Shown here piece after piece: positions 36,239 to 44,533 of a stretch of 64,000 bases of DNA. The notes beneath the pieces were generated by a model. The model was given only the letters and a program-made list of their open reading frames with translations, did no database searches and was not told the DNA's origin. The DNA lies in contig NZ_CP088245.1 of the NCBI RefSeq assembly GCF_021117275.1, positions 1,773,501-1,837,500 on the forward strand, in the 5' to 3' direction. The stretch's first letter is position 1. Each line of letters starts with the position of its first letter. The translations under genes and the position numbers were made by a program. The DNA comes from Metabacillus sp. B2-18 (GTDB lineage Bacteria > Bacillota > Bacilli > Bacillales > Bacillaceae).

Positions 36239-37036
36239 TTAGTTCAATAATTTCTTTACATCGTTTGAAATGTAGTTTTTTAAGAATACCAGTTCATCTT
36301 TCTCAAAACTATAAGTATCTTTATCATTTGAATAACATTTAACCACTTTTTCAACGGTGTTTTTTATCTCTTTGGGAAGTGTAGATAACCCCCAGTTACC
36401 AGCTTCTTGCTTTGAAGAAATAACACCTTCTTTTAGGTACCAATAAACTCTAATCAAATTTAGCGTACAGTAAATTGGGTCTTCTTCGATATTTTCTAAA
36501 CAATCCGTGAAATCACCCATTATTGATGATAGATAATCTGAGGATGGAACTAAAGGAAAAACTTCATCAATAGATTTACCATATACACAAACCCCTCTTT
36601 TATTAGTGATGGTAATATGAGCTGCTAAATCTGCATCGGTATTAACATCACCATTCAAAAATTTGTCTGTTCCACTTAATAAATCATTTGCATATCGTTC
36701 TCTCCAAAATTCACTATAATGAAAATCAAATGGGCAAGGATGCTGCCAGACCTTTAATTGTTCAGTATTCAGGAAACTAATTTCAACAGGAAATGGGGAA
36801 CTAGAATGCATTAATAAGAGCTTTGCTAATTTCCTTTTAGTTTCAACTGTCATCGACTTGTTTGTAACGACCAATACATCAATATCACTACTGTTCGGAT
36901 TAAATCCTCCCATTGCTAAGGAACCGTGGATATAGATACCAATTAAATCATCTTTGATTATTTCTGAAATCCCTTTTTGCAGGTTGAAAATAAAATCATT
37001 TGTATCGAATGAACTTGATTTCAAATTATAAACCAT
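36239..37036 (-). CDS. ANT-like nucleotidyltransferase (DUF4111 C-terminal domain), transposon cargo
   Basis: 265 residues. N-terminal polymerase-beta-type nucleotidyltransferase motif HGSLAMGGFNPNSSDIDVLVV (GS...DxD) and a third acidic position in PVEISFLN; C-terminal helical DUF4111 domain with CTLNLIRVYWYLKEGVISSKQEAGNW. This is the arrangement of the aminoglycoside adenylyltransferases AadA, ANT(9) and AadK, which adenylylate streptomycin/spectinomycin. The sequence supports the enzyme class, not the substrate. ATG 37036 follows GGGGTAG. Downstream of, and on the same strand as, the transposase, 51 bases away. Confidence 0.82.
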   Translation of the reverse strand: MVYNLKSSSFDTNDFIFNLQKGISEIIKDDLIGIYIHGSLAMGGFNPNSSDIDVLVVTNKSMTVETKRKLAKLLLMHSSSPFPVEISFLNTEQLKVWQHPCPFDFHYSEFWRERYANDLLSGTDKFLNGDVNTDADLAAHITITNKRGVCVYGKSIDEVFPLVPSSDYLSSIMGDFTDCLENIEEDPIYCTLNLIRVYWYLKEGVISSKQEAGNWGLSTLPKEIKNTVEKVVKCYSNDKDTYSFEKDELVFLKNYISNDVKKLLN

Positions 37037-37087
37037 CTATTACTACCCCTTTTTTTCCTATCTCACCTTCGGTACATCGTTTGATTT

Positions 37088-38128
37088 TCATAATGAAAAT
37101 TGTGATAAACGCAATTTATCATAGGTGACATCAATTGAAAACAGGCTACTTTCAACAATCATCTTACTAACAGTTGTGTCGTCATTTCGATGTTTGATTT
37201 GGTCGAGAAATTGAAACCAACTCAAATAATGGTCGAGGTATTTTGTAGCCACACCATTAAATCGATTTAACCAGCCTTTTAAACGACTGTGATAACTATT
37301 TACATTTTGAATATGATAAACACCACGGACCCGTTCCTTACCATCTGATTTAAATCTATAATGTTCAAGTCCTTTTTCTTTTGCGTAGGTCATAAATGCC
37401 CGCCAAGCATCAGTACAAAGAACATTGGAAGAGGAAAGTTTAGACCCAATAGCTTCTTCCAAACGAGTTTTTATAATCCGACCCTGACCAACTACTTTCG
37501 AGTATGTTACCTTCTGACGGTCTCTTGCAACAAGAACACAGACTTGTTCTTTGCTGATACCCCGTTGAGAAGACGAACCTCCACGTTTTCGAGCTTTTCG
37601 TCCTTCCACTTTACGTTTCCCTTTTTCCGAGTAGAGAAAATAAGTCTCGTCCATTTCCACAATACCTTCGAATTGGTCAAAATCCATCTTTTTAATGGCT
37701 GAAAGGAGCTTATGCCTCCAATAAAATAAAGTTACATAATGAACTTCTAAAAGCTCTGACGATTTACGCAGTGAATAGCCTTCTATCATACACTGAACGA
37801 ACTCCAACCATTTGTGAGGAAGATGAGTACGATGAAGAGGCGTATTCGTCACATCAGTAAAAGTCTTTCCACAATCTTTGCAGCGGTATCGTTGTCGTTC
37901 CAATGTACGGCTACCCATTTTCACATTATACTTACCGAAACGAACGGAGTTATTGGAATGGCAATGAGAACAAGTAAATCCATCTTTATGCTTCCGCTCT
38001 GAAACCTCTTTAAAAACAGGTTCACTTGCGGAATAGGAAGCCAAAGATTTAGTAAAGAACTCTTTTAGTCGGTATTGGTCTCCCGTACTCAACTTTCTAA
38101 TTTCTTCGATAATGTCCTTCAATGCCAT
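37088..38128 (-). CDS. IS1595-family transposase
   Basis: 346 residues. N-terminal zinc ribbon (CSHCHSNN...CKDCGKTF, residues ~50-90), a helix-turn-helix-like GYSLRKSSELLEVHYVTLFYWRHKLL, and the ISXO2-type DDE core with EMDETYF, LCTDAWRAF and NSYHSRLKGWLNRFNGVATKYL. The frame is open to 38200, inside the inverted repeat; ATG 38128 is preferred because GGAG lies nine bases upstream (ATG 38143 is the alternative). Driven by the promoter at 38165-38193. Confidence 0.9.
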   Translation of the reverse strand: MALKDIIEEIRKLSTGDQYRLKEFFTKSLASYSASEPVFKEVSERKHKDGFTCSHCHSNNSVRFGKYNVKMGSRTLERQRYRCKDCGKTFTDVTNTPLHRTHLPHKWLEFVQCMIEGYSLRKSSELLEVHYVTLFYWRHKLLSAIKKMDFDQFEGIVEMDETYFLYSEKGKRKVEGRKARKRGGSSSQRGISKEQVCVLVARDRQKVTYSKVVGQGRIIKTRLEEAIGSKLSSSNVLCTDAWRAFMTYAKEKGLEHYRFKSDGKERVRGVYHIQNVNSYHSRLKGWLNRFNGVATKYLDHYLSWFQFLDQIKHRNDDTTVSKMIVESSLFSIDVTYDKLRLSQFSL

Positions 38129-38164
38129 CCTTGCCAACTCCATATCGTTTAATTTTACAAATTC

Positions 38165-38193
38165 ATTATAGAACAAGGGTTCGTTATAATCAA
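38165..38193 (-). promoter_or_regulatory. Transposase promoter at the right inverted repeat
   Basis: On the minus strand TTGATT (38193-38188), 17-base spacer, TATAAT (38170-38165). The -35 lies inside the inverted repeat, so transposase binding there could autoregulate transcription. Confidence 0.7.
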
Positions 38194-38220
38194 ATATCAA
38201 CAGAGTTATTTAACATAGCT

Positions 38221-38228
38221 TAATTTTA
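38221..38228. repeat. Right target duplication of the IS1595-type transposon
   Basis: TAATTTTA, identical to 36162-36169. Confidence 0.85.
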
Positions 38229-38354
38229 AAAAGAACTAGAATTCAAGCAAAGGTTTTTTGTTTCATTACCATAAGTGCTATACTCACCTTGTTACATCGT
38301 ACAATCGGACATAAATGACAACATATGACTTTAATCAAGAAAGGAAGTTTATAT

Positions 38355-39983
38355 ATGGAGATAGTTGAACTCTCCCTGCGCTCTTCAAATCAATTTATTA
38401 ATGACTTAACTGAGAAAAAGTTGCATGTTGAATCTTTTTTTGATTATAACGTTCATTCATCTTCTCTTTTTAGAGAAAGAGCTGAAGATTTAAGGGAACG
38501 TACTTATCAACGCGAAGAGCTTGCAACTTACTTGAAAAACTATACCAACCGATGTTTAAACAGTGATGAAAAAATATTAGAAAACATAGAACGATTGAAA
38601 AATCCTGATAGCCTTGTAGTTATTGGAGGGCAACAGGCAGGTTTATTAACTGGTCCTCTATATACAATACATAAAATTATTTCAATCATTGTACTTGCTG
38701 AGAAAGAAGAAAAGGAATTAGGTGTTCCTGTTATTCCTGTTTTTTGGATTGCTGGTGAGGACCATGATTTTGTGGAAATCAATCATGTTTTTATAGAGAA
38801 AAATCAAATAGCAAGAAAGCTTGCAATAAAGGATTCACCTGTAAAAAAACAACCTGTGTCACAACTTGAGCTTAACAAACAAAAAACATTTGATTGGATT
38901 GACCAAGTTTTTGAGGCTTTTGGAGAAACAGATTATTCCAATCAATTGATTTCTACCTTAAAGCAATTTGCTGAAGAGTCTTCAACATATGTTGAATTCT
39001 TTGAAAAAGTAATCATGGATCTTTTTAAGGATAAAGGGCTTGTTCTGATTAATTCAGGAGATCATGAGCTAAGAAAGCTGGAAAAATCATATTTCAAATC
39101 AATTTTAGAACAAAATGAGAGAATTTACGACGCAGTAAAAGAACAACAACAAAAAATGCAATCATTAGATTATCATCCTATTATAGAAATGACAGATAAC
39201 AGTGCTAACCTTTTCTACCATCATGACGGGGAGCGTTTCCTTCTAGAGAGAATTAGTCATAATGAGTATGAAGTAAGTGAAATTGGATTTACTATTACCA
39301 GAGCGGAACTTTTTGATTTGATTGAAACGAATCCTGAAAAATTCAGTAACAATGTTGTGACAAGGCCGTTAATGCAGGAATATTTATTTCCTACATTAGC
39401 CTTTATTGCAGGTCCGGGTGAAGTAACATATTGGTCTGAATTAAAAGGTGTTTTTTCATTATTTGATATAAAAATGCCACCAGTTCTTCCAAGGCTGCAA
39501 ATGACTATTTTAGAAAGAGCTATAGACAGAAACATAAAGGAAACGGGTGTGGAATTAGAGGCAGTGCTGCAAGAAGGAGTAATGTCTTCAATGAACAACT
39601 TTCTCAAGGAAATGTCTCCAGTTGATATGGCACCCTTAATTGAGGAAGCTAAAAAAGAAATTTCCGAGATTCATACTAAGTTGGTTGACGCTGCATTGTT
39701 AATTGATCAAAGCTTAGAGCCGATGCTAAAAAAGAATGGTCATTTTATTAAGGAACACCTTGATTTTATTTATAAAACTGTTGAAAATCGGAAGAAACAA
39801 CAGCATGATTCTCAATTGTCAAAGTTTAAATCAATTGAACAATCATTACTTCCAAATTTACATCCACAAGAGAGAGTTTGGAATGTTTATTACTATTTAA
39901 ACAAGTTTGGACCAAATTTTGTAGGAGAATTGCTAAACTTGTCATATTCCTTTAATGGAACACATAAAATTGTCAAAATATAA
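38355..39983 (+). CDS. bshC: Bacillithiol biosynthesis cysteine-adding enzyme BshC
   Basis: 542 residues (YllA in B. subtilis). Putative cysteine ligase joining Cys to glucosaminyl-malate in the last step of bacillithiol synthesis. Seen: GGQQAGLLTGPLYTIHK (residues ~93-110), FWIAGEDHDFVEINH, and a long C-terminal coiled coil (~residues 420-500). ATG 38355 after GAAAGGAAG. Upstream coupling to the panE-DUF3397 transcript is interrupted by the IS1595-type transposon; about 130 bases remain between its right end and the start codon. Confidence 0.94.
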   Translation: MEIVELSLRSSNQFINDLTEKKLHVESFFDYNVHSSSLFRERAEDLRERTYQREELATYLKNYTNRCLNSDEKILENIERLKNPDSLVVIGGQQAGLLTGPLYTIHKIISIIVLAEKEEKELGVPVIPVFWIAGEDHDFVEINHVFIEKNQIARKLAIKDSPVKKQPVSQLELNKQKTFDWIDQVFEAFGETDYSNQLISTLKQFAEESSTYVEFFEKVIMDLFKDKGLVLINSGDHELRKLEKSYFKSILEQNERIYDAVKEQQQKMQSLDYHPIIEMTDNSANLFYHHDGERFLLERISHNEYEVSEIGFTITRAELFDLIETNPEKFSNNVVTRPLMQEYLFPTLAFIAGPGEVTYWSELKGVFSLFDIKMPPVLPRLQMTILERAIDRNIKETGVELEAVLQEGVMSSMNNFLKEMSPVDMAPLIEEAKKEISEIHTKLVDAALLIDQSLEPMLKKNGHFIKEHLDFIYKTVENRKKQQHDSQLSKFKSIEQSLLPNLHPQERVWNVYYYLNKFGPNFVGELLNLSYSFNGTHKIVKI

Positions 39984-39996
39984 ATAAAAGTTTTTT

Positions 39997-40031
39997 GAAA
40001 ATCCTGTGAATACAGGGTTTTTTTTTTATGA
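39997..40031 (+). terminator. Terminator after bshC
   Basis: Stem AAATCCTGT / ACAGGGTTT with loop GAAT, then more than ten T residues. Confidence 0.85.
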
Positions 40032-40052
40032 AAACAAATGTAGAATAAAGAT

Positions 40053-40098
40053 GTGGAGATAAGTGGGGGGAAGTGGTGAGTTAAGGGGAGAAAGTGGG
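40053..40098 (+). promoter_or_regulatory. Phased GTGG repeats upstream of mraZ, probable MraZ operator
   Basis: GTGG at 40053, 40063, 40073 and 40094, with a related AAGGGGAG block at about 40083: a 10-base period on one face of the helix. MraZ proteins bind short tandem repeats of this type (TGGG or AAAGTGG cores) before their own gene and repress the dcw operon. A TAGAAT at 40041 could be the -10 element. Confidence 0.7.
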
Positions 40099-40108
40099 GA
40101 CAACGAAC

Positions 40109-40540
40109 ATGTTTATGGGAGAATACCATCACACCATTGATATAAAAGGCAGAATGATTGTCCCATCAAAATTTAGAGATGGACTAGGAGAAACATTCGT
40201 TTTAACACGTGGCCTGGACCAGTGTTTGTTCGGTTATCCAATGAGTGAGTGGAAAATAATTGAAGATAAGCTAAAGAATCTCCCATTAACTAAAAAAGAT
40301 GCTCGTGCATTTACCCGTTTTTTCTTTTCAGGTGCGACTGAATGTGAGCTTGATAAACAAGGTCGTGTAAATATCGCAACACCACTTTTGCAGTATGCAA
40401 AACTAGAAAAAGAATGCGTTGTGATCGGCGTTTCAAATCGGATTGAGCTGTGGAGTAAGTCCATTTGGGAAACTTATGTTGCTGAGCAAGAAGATTCTTT
40501 TGAAGAAATTGCGGAAAATATGATTGATTTTGATATATAA
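40109..40540 (+). CDS. mraZ: MraZ, transcriptional regulator of the dcw cluster
   Basis: 143 residues, two tandem SpoVT/AbrB-like halves: [23 protein letters not shown] and the second copy [23 protein letters not shown]. The DxKGR / DxQGR signatures form the DNA-binding surface of the ring-shaped oligomer. ATG 40109 gives the canonical MFMGEY start and B. subtilis length; the ORF's earlier GTG lies in the operator. First gene of the division and cell-wall cluster. Confidence 0.96.
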   Translation: MFMGEYHHTIDIKGRMIVPSKFRDGLGETFVLTRGLDQCLFGYPMSEWKIIEDKLKNLPLTKKDARAFTRFFFSGATECELDKQGRVNIATPLLQYAKLEKECVVIGVSNRIELWSKSIWETYVAEQEDSFEEIAENMIDFDI

Positions 40541-40658
40541 TCTTCTCTTTAGCAAAGAATGAGTAGAAAAATGGACAAGCTAAGAATAGTCCAAGATTTT
40601 AGGGGGAGATTATTTACTTCCTTCTAACTGAAACAGATTTGAAGAGGTGGTACAACAT

Positions 40659-41591
40659 ATGTTTAAACATACAACAGTGTTACTAAAGGAAACAGTAGAT
40701 GGCTTAAATATTAAGGAAGATGGTATTTACGTTGATTGCACACTAGGAGGTGCAGGTCATAGTAGCTATCTGCTTTCACAGTTATCAGAACAAGGGCATC
40801 TAATCGCCTTTGATCAGGATGATACAGCGTTAGAAAACGCGAAAGAAAAGCTTGCTAATTATAAAGGTAAGGTAACCTTAATCAAAAGTAATTTTCGTTA
40901 CCTATCTGAAAAACTTGCTGAAATAGGAATTGACAAAGTAGATGGTATTCTATTTGATTTAGGGGTTTCATCCCCACAGCTAGATACGCCTGAACGAGGA
41001 TTTAGTTATCATCATGATGCACCGTTAGATATGAGAATGGACCAGCAATCAGATATTTCAGCATACGAAGTGGTAAACACGTGGACTTACGAACAACTAG
41101 TGAAAATTTTCTTTCGATATGGTGAGGAGAAATTCTCTAAACAAATTGCGAGAAAGATTGAAAGTCACAGAGAAACTCAGCCAATTCGAACTACCGGTGA
41201 GCTAGTTGAAATTATTAAAGAGGCAATTCCGGCACCTGCACGCAGAAAAGGTGGACACCCAGCCAAAAGAATTTTCCAGGCGATAAGAATTGCTGTAAAT
41301 GATGAATTAAAAGTATTTGAAGAGGCAATTGAACAATCAATTGAATTGTTAAAGCCTGAAGGAAGAGTGAGTGTTATCACATTCCACTCTTTGGAAGACC
41401 GTATATGTAAATCAGCCTTTAAAGAAGCGGCAACACCACCTGAATTACCTAGGAATATGCCATATATCCCAGAAGGGTATGAGCCTAAAATAAAAATTAT
41501 TACTAGAAAACCTATTCTTCCATCAGAACAAGAACTGGAAGAAAACAATAGAGCACGATCAGCTAAGCTAAGAATTGCTGAAAAGCTCTAA
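40659..41591 (+). CDS. rsmH: 16S rRNA (cytosine1402-N4)-methyltransferase
   Basis: 310 residues, MraW. SAM-dependent methyltransferase for C1402 of 16S rRNA. Seen: N-terminal [18 protein letters not shown]-binding [34 protein letters not shown], and the C-terminal [14 protein letters not shown] 40659 with GAGGTGG; the open frame upstream is discounted. Between mraZ and ftsL as usual. Confidence 0.95.
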   Translation: MFKHTTVLLKETVDGLNIKEDGIYVDCTLGGAGHSSYLLSQLSEQGHLIAFDQDDTALENAKEKLANYKGKVTLIKSNFRYLSEKLAEIGIDKVDGILFDLGVSSPQLDTPERGFSYHHDAPLDMRMDQQSDISAYEVVNTWTYEQLVKIFFRYGEEKFSKQIARKIESHRETQPIRTTGELVEIIKEAIPAPARRKGGHPAKRIFQAIRIAVNDELKVFEEAIEQSIELLKPEGRVSVITFHSLEDRICKSAFKEAATPPELPRNMPYIPEGYEPKIKIITRKPILPSEQELEENNRARSAKLRIAEKL

Positions 41592-41625
41592 AAAGAAAAA
41601 GATTATTTTAAAGGAGGTTATTAAA

Positions 41626-41988
41626 ATGAGTAATTTAGCCATGAAACTAGAACAACAACGTCAGGAGCAGCTAAATCAATCCCCTAAACAAGAACCTGTT
41701 ATTAGAACAAGAAGAGCTTCAATAACCCCAGGTGAGAAATTCCTCATTTTATTATTTGTTTCTCTCTTTGTATTAGGAGCTATTACAATTGTTGCGAACT
41801 CCTATAATGTGTATCAAGCTAATATGGAGATTCAAAAAACTGAAGCTAAAATCCAAGAACAAACGAAATTAAACAGTGACCTTCATGTTCAAGTAGAAGA
41901 GTTAAGTACATATGATCGTATTTGGGAAAAAGCTAAGGAATTAGGGTTAACATTAGATCAAAATAATGTAAAAAGTGTGCAAAATTAA
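41626..41988 (+). CDS. ftsL: Cell-division protein FtsL
   Basis: 120 residues: basic cytoplasmic tail (~1-40), one membrane helix (~41-62), then an extracellular leucine-zipper-type coiled coil (~65-115). FtsL forms a complex with DivIC and DivIB that activates FtsW-PBP2B. ATG 41626 follows AAAGGAGG. An unstable, regulated protein in B. subtilis. The start lies 34 bases after rsmH. Confidence 0.9.
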   Translation: MSNLAMKLEQQRQEQLNQSPKQEPVIRTRRASITPGEKFLILLFVSLFVLGAITIVANSYNVYQANMEIQKTEAKIQEQTKLNSDLHVQVEELSTYDRIWEKAKELGLTLDQNNVKSVQN

Positions 41989-42004
41989 TAAAGAATCAAA
42001 TAAA

Positions 42005-42041
42005 GGGACTAAGCCGTGTAAGTTTCATGTGGGCTTAGTCC
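42005..42041 (+). terminator. Hairpin between ftsL and pbpB
   Basis: Stem GGACTAAGCC / GGCTTAGTCC with a ~15-nt loop and TTCAATTATT after it; partial termination or mRNA processing inside the operon is possible. Confidence 0.55.
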
Positions 42042-42100
42042 TTCAATTATTCTATCCATTTACGGGTAAAGGTGATATCATACAACATAGGAGGTTTTCT

Positions 42101-44293
42101 ATGAAATTAACGCATAAAAATATAAACATGAATAGAGGCGCTGCATTATTAGCGTTGATTTTTGGTTTGCTATTTTTAGTTATTTTTGTTCGTTTCTTTT
42201 ATATTCAATCAACTGGAACTGCACATGGTCAAGCACTTGCAGCAAGAGCTGAAGAACTCTATGAGAGTCAAAGAACTATAGAAGCATCAAGAGGGTCAAT
42301 ATTAGATCGTAAGGGTGAGGTTATTGCTGAAGACAAGTCTTCTTATAAACTCGTTGCAATTCTTGACGATCAAATAACAACAGATCCTGACAATCCAGAG
42401 CATGTTGTTGATGTAGAAGAAACGGCACAAAAGTTAGCACCTTTATTAAATATGGAAGAAAATGAAATAGAAGAGGTTTTATCTAAGGATTTATACCAAG
42501 TTGAATTTGGATCTGCAGGTAGAGACATTAGCCATACTTTAAAAGAACAAATAACAAAATTGGAGCTTCCTGGTATTACGTTCATTCGTGATACACAACG
42601 ATTTTATCCAAATGGAATCTTTGCCTCTCATTTAATCGGTTATGCGCAAAAGCAAGAAGACACAGGTGAGACGATCGGAATGATGGGCCTTGAAAAAACA
42701 TTAGAGAAATACCTTCATGAAGAAGATGGCTACATAAAATTTGAAAAAGATCGTTACAATTGGAAATTACCAACAAGTGACGATGAAATAGTAGCTCCGA
42801 AAAATGGTCAAGATGTGTATTTAACCATTGATCAGAAAATACAAACCTTTTTAGAAGACTCTATGAATCAAGTAGTTGAAGAGTATTCACCTGAGAAGAT
42901 CGTTGCTGTTGTAGCTGATCCGAAGACCGGAAAAATACTAGCTATGGCTCAGCGACCGAGTTTCGACCCAAATAAAAGGAACATTACGTCTTATTACAAT
43001 GATGTTATCTCTTATCCTTTTGAACCTGGTTCAACGATGAAAATCTTCACTTTAGCAGCAGCAATTGAAGAAGGAGTCTATAATGGAAATGCAACGTTCC
43101 AATCAGGTTCGTATGCAGTAGGACCATCTGTTGTACGTGACCATAAAAGAGGTGGTTGGGGAACAATCAGCTTTAATGAAGGTGTACAAAGGTCATCAAA
43201 TGTTGGTTTTTCAATTCTTGCTAAAGATATGCTTGGAACTGATCGAATGTATCAATATCTAAACAAATTCGGATTTACGAAAAAGACAAATATTGATTTG
43301 CCAAACGAAGCTGAAAGTAAAATAAATTATAACTATGAGATCGATAAGGTATCAACTGCATTTGGACAAGCATCTGCCTTTACTCCGATTCAGCTCGTAC
43401 AAGCAGCAACAGCGATTGCGAACAATGGTAAAATGATGAAACCTTATGTTATTGATAAAATAGTAGATAAAGATTCTAATGAAGTTGTAAAGGAAAATAG
43501 TTCAAAGGTAGTTTCTCAACCAATTACTGAAAAAACTGCAAAAGCAACACTGGATATTTTAGAAACTGTTGTAAGTTCAGAAAATGGTACTGGAAAACCT
43601 TATAGCATTGAAGGGTATCAGGTTGCTGGTAAAACGGGTACTGCACAAATGCCAAACCCAAATGGAAGAGGTTATTTATCAGGAAATGACAACCATATTT
43701 TTTCGTTTTTAGGAATGGCACCAAAAGATAATCCAGAGCTTATTGTATATGTAGCTGTTCAGAAACCTAAGCTTGAAGGACAAGCAGGTTCTGTTCCAGT
43801 TTCAATGATTTTTAATACTGTGATGAAAAACAGCCTTCAATATTTACAAATTGAACCTACAGAAGAAATTGAAACTGAAACACAAGTGAAACCCTCAAGT
43901 GAAGACACGTTACTTCCTGATTTAGTAGATACAAAGTTTGCAGAAGCTAACAATCAATTGAAAAAATTAGGTTTAACTCCAATTATTCTTGGAAATGGAC
44001 AAAAAGTTACTGCTCAATATCCTGAAGGTGATACTTCAATAATGTTAAATGAAAAAGTCTTTCTAAAGTTATCTGAAGAAGTTAAAATGCCAGATTTAAC
44101 AGGTTGGTCTAAACGGGATGTCATGAAACTAGGAAATATAATGAATATTTCTGTGAATGCAGAAGGATCTGGTTTCGTCATAAAACAGAGTATTAAAAAA
44201 GGTAGCCTATTAAAGAAAGGCGATGTTTTGACGATATCACTTGGGACAGAAAATGGTGAAAAACAGCCTGAAGAAAGCAATGAACAAGAATAA
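42101..44293 (+). CDS. pbpB: Penicillin-binding protein 2B (septal transpeptidase)
   Basis: 730 residues. N-terminal membrane anchor (~12-37), pedestal/dimerisation domain, transpeptidase domain with the active Ser311 in PGSTMK, SSN at 365-367 and KTGT at ~511, then two PASTA domains (~residues 605-715). Works with the SEDS protein FtsW in septum synthesis and is essential in B. subtilis. ATG 42101 follows AGGAGG; an earlier in-frame extension crosses the ftsL hairpin and is rejected. Confidence 0.95.
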   Translation: MKLTHKNINMNRGAALLALIFGLLFLVIFVRFFYIQSTGTAHGQALAARAEELYESQRTIEASRGSILDRKGEVIAEDKSSYKLVAILDDQITTDPDNPEHVVDVEETAQKLAPLLNMEENEIEEVLSKDLYQVEFGSAGRDISHTLKEQITKLELPGITFIRDTQRFYPNGIFASHLIGYAQKQEDTGETIGMMGLEKTLEKYLHEEDGYIKFEKDRYNWKLPTSDDEIVAPKNGQDVYLTIDQKIQTFLEDSMNQVVEEYSPEKIVAVVADPKTGKILAMAQRPSFDPNKRNITSYYNDVISYPFEPGSTMKIFTLAAAIEEGVYNGNATFQSGSYAVGPSVVRDHKRGGWGTISFNEGVQRSSNVGFSILAKDMLGTDRMYQYLNKFGFTKKTNIDLPNEAESKINYNYEIDKVSTAFGQASAFTPIQLVQAATAIANNGKMMKPYVIDKIVDKDSNEVVKENSSKVVSQPITEKTAKATLDILETVVSSENGTGKPYSIEGYQVAGKTGTAQMPNPNGRGYLSGNDNHIFSFLGMAPKDNPELIVYVAVQKPKLEGQAGSVPVSMIFNTVMKNSLQYLQIEPTEEIETETQVKPSSEDTLLPDLVDTKFAEANNQLKKLGLTPIILGNGQKVTAQYPEGDTSIMLNEKVFLKLSEEVKMPDLTGWSKRDVMKLGNIMNISVNAEGSGFVIKQSIKKGSLLKKGDVLTISLGTENGEKQPEESNEQE

Positions 44294-44304
44294 AATGAAT
44301 TTAG

Positions 44305-44341
44305 GATTGATCTCAGCTAAAAAGAGATCAATCTTTTTTTA
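44305..44341 (+). terminator. Terminator after pbpB
   Basis: Perfect 10-bp stem GATTGATCTC / GAGATCAATC followed by nine T residues. It sets spoVD apart as an independently expressed gene. Confidence 0.92.
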
Positions 44342-44533
44342 TTCGAATTTATATTCGGTTGTACTTAGTGCAACAATAATTATTTTACATGTTCTTATAC
44401 ATGATTAATGATTGAAAAGTTTCTTTGATTTATCCTTGTGAGTTGTCAGATTAGAATGTATGGATAACAGTTCTAACTCCTCCTGTACAAGCATATATAT
44501 TTGAACGAGCCTAGACAAGGAGGAGTAAAATAT

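Larger units (their letters stand above)
36170..38220 (-). mobile_element. IS1595-family transposon with a nucleotidyltransferase cargo gene, 2,051 bp
   Basis: About 40-bp terminal inverted repeats, beginning AGCTATGTTAAA at both ends; 31 of 40 positions agree by hand count (36170-36209 against the complement of 38220-38181). Flanked by the 8-bp duplication TAATTTTA, the length typical of IS1595 elements. Inside are, on the minus strand, a transposase gene next to the right end and then a nucleotidyltransferase gene next to the left end. IS1595-group transposons with passenger genes (tIS elements, including ones carrying lincosamide nucleotidyltransferases) are known; this looks like another. 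Confidence 0.88.
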
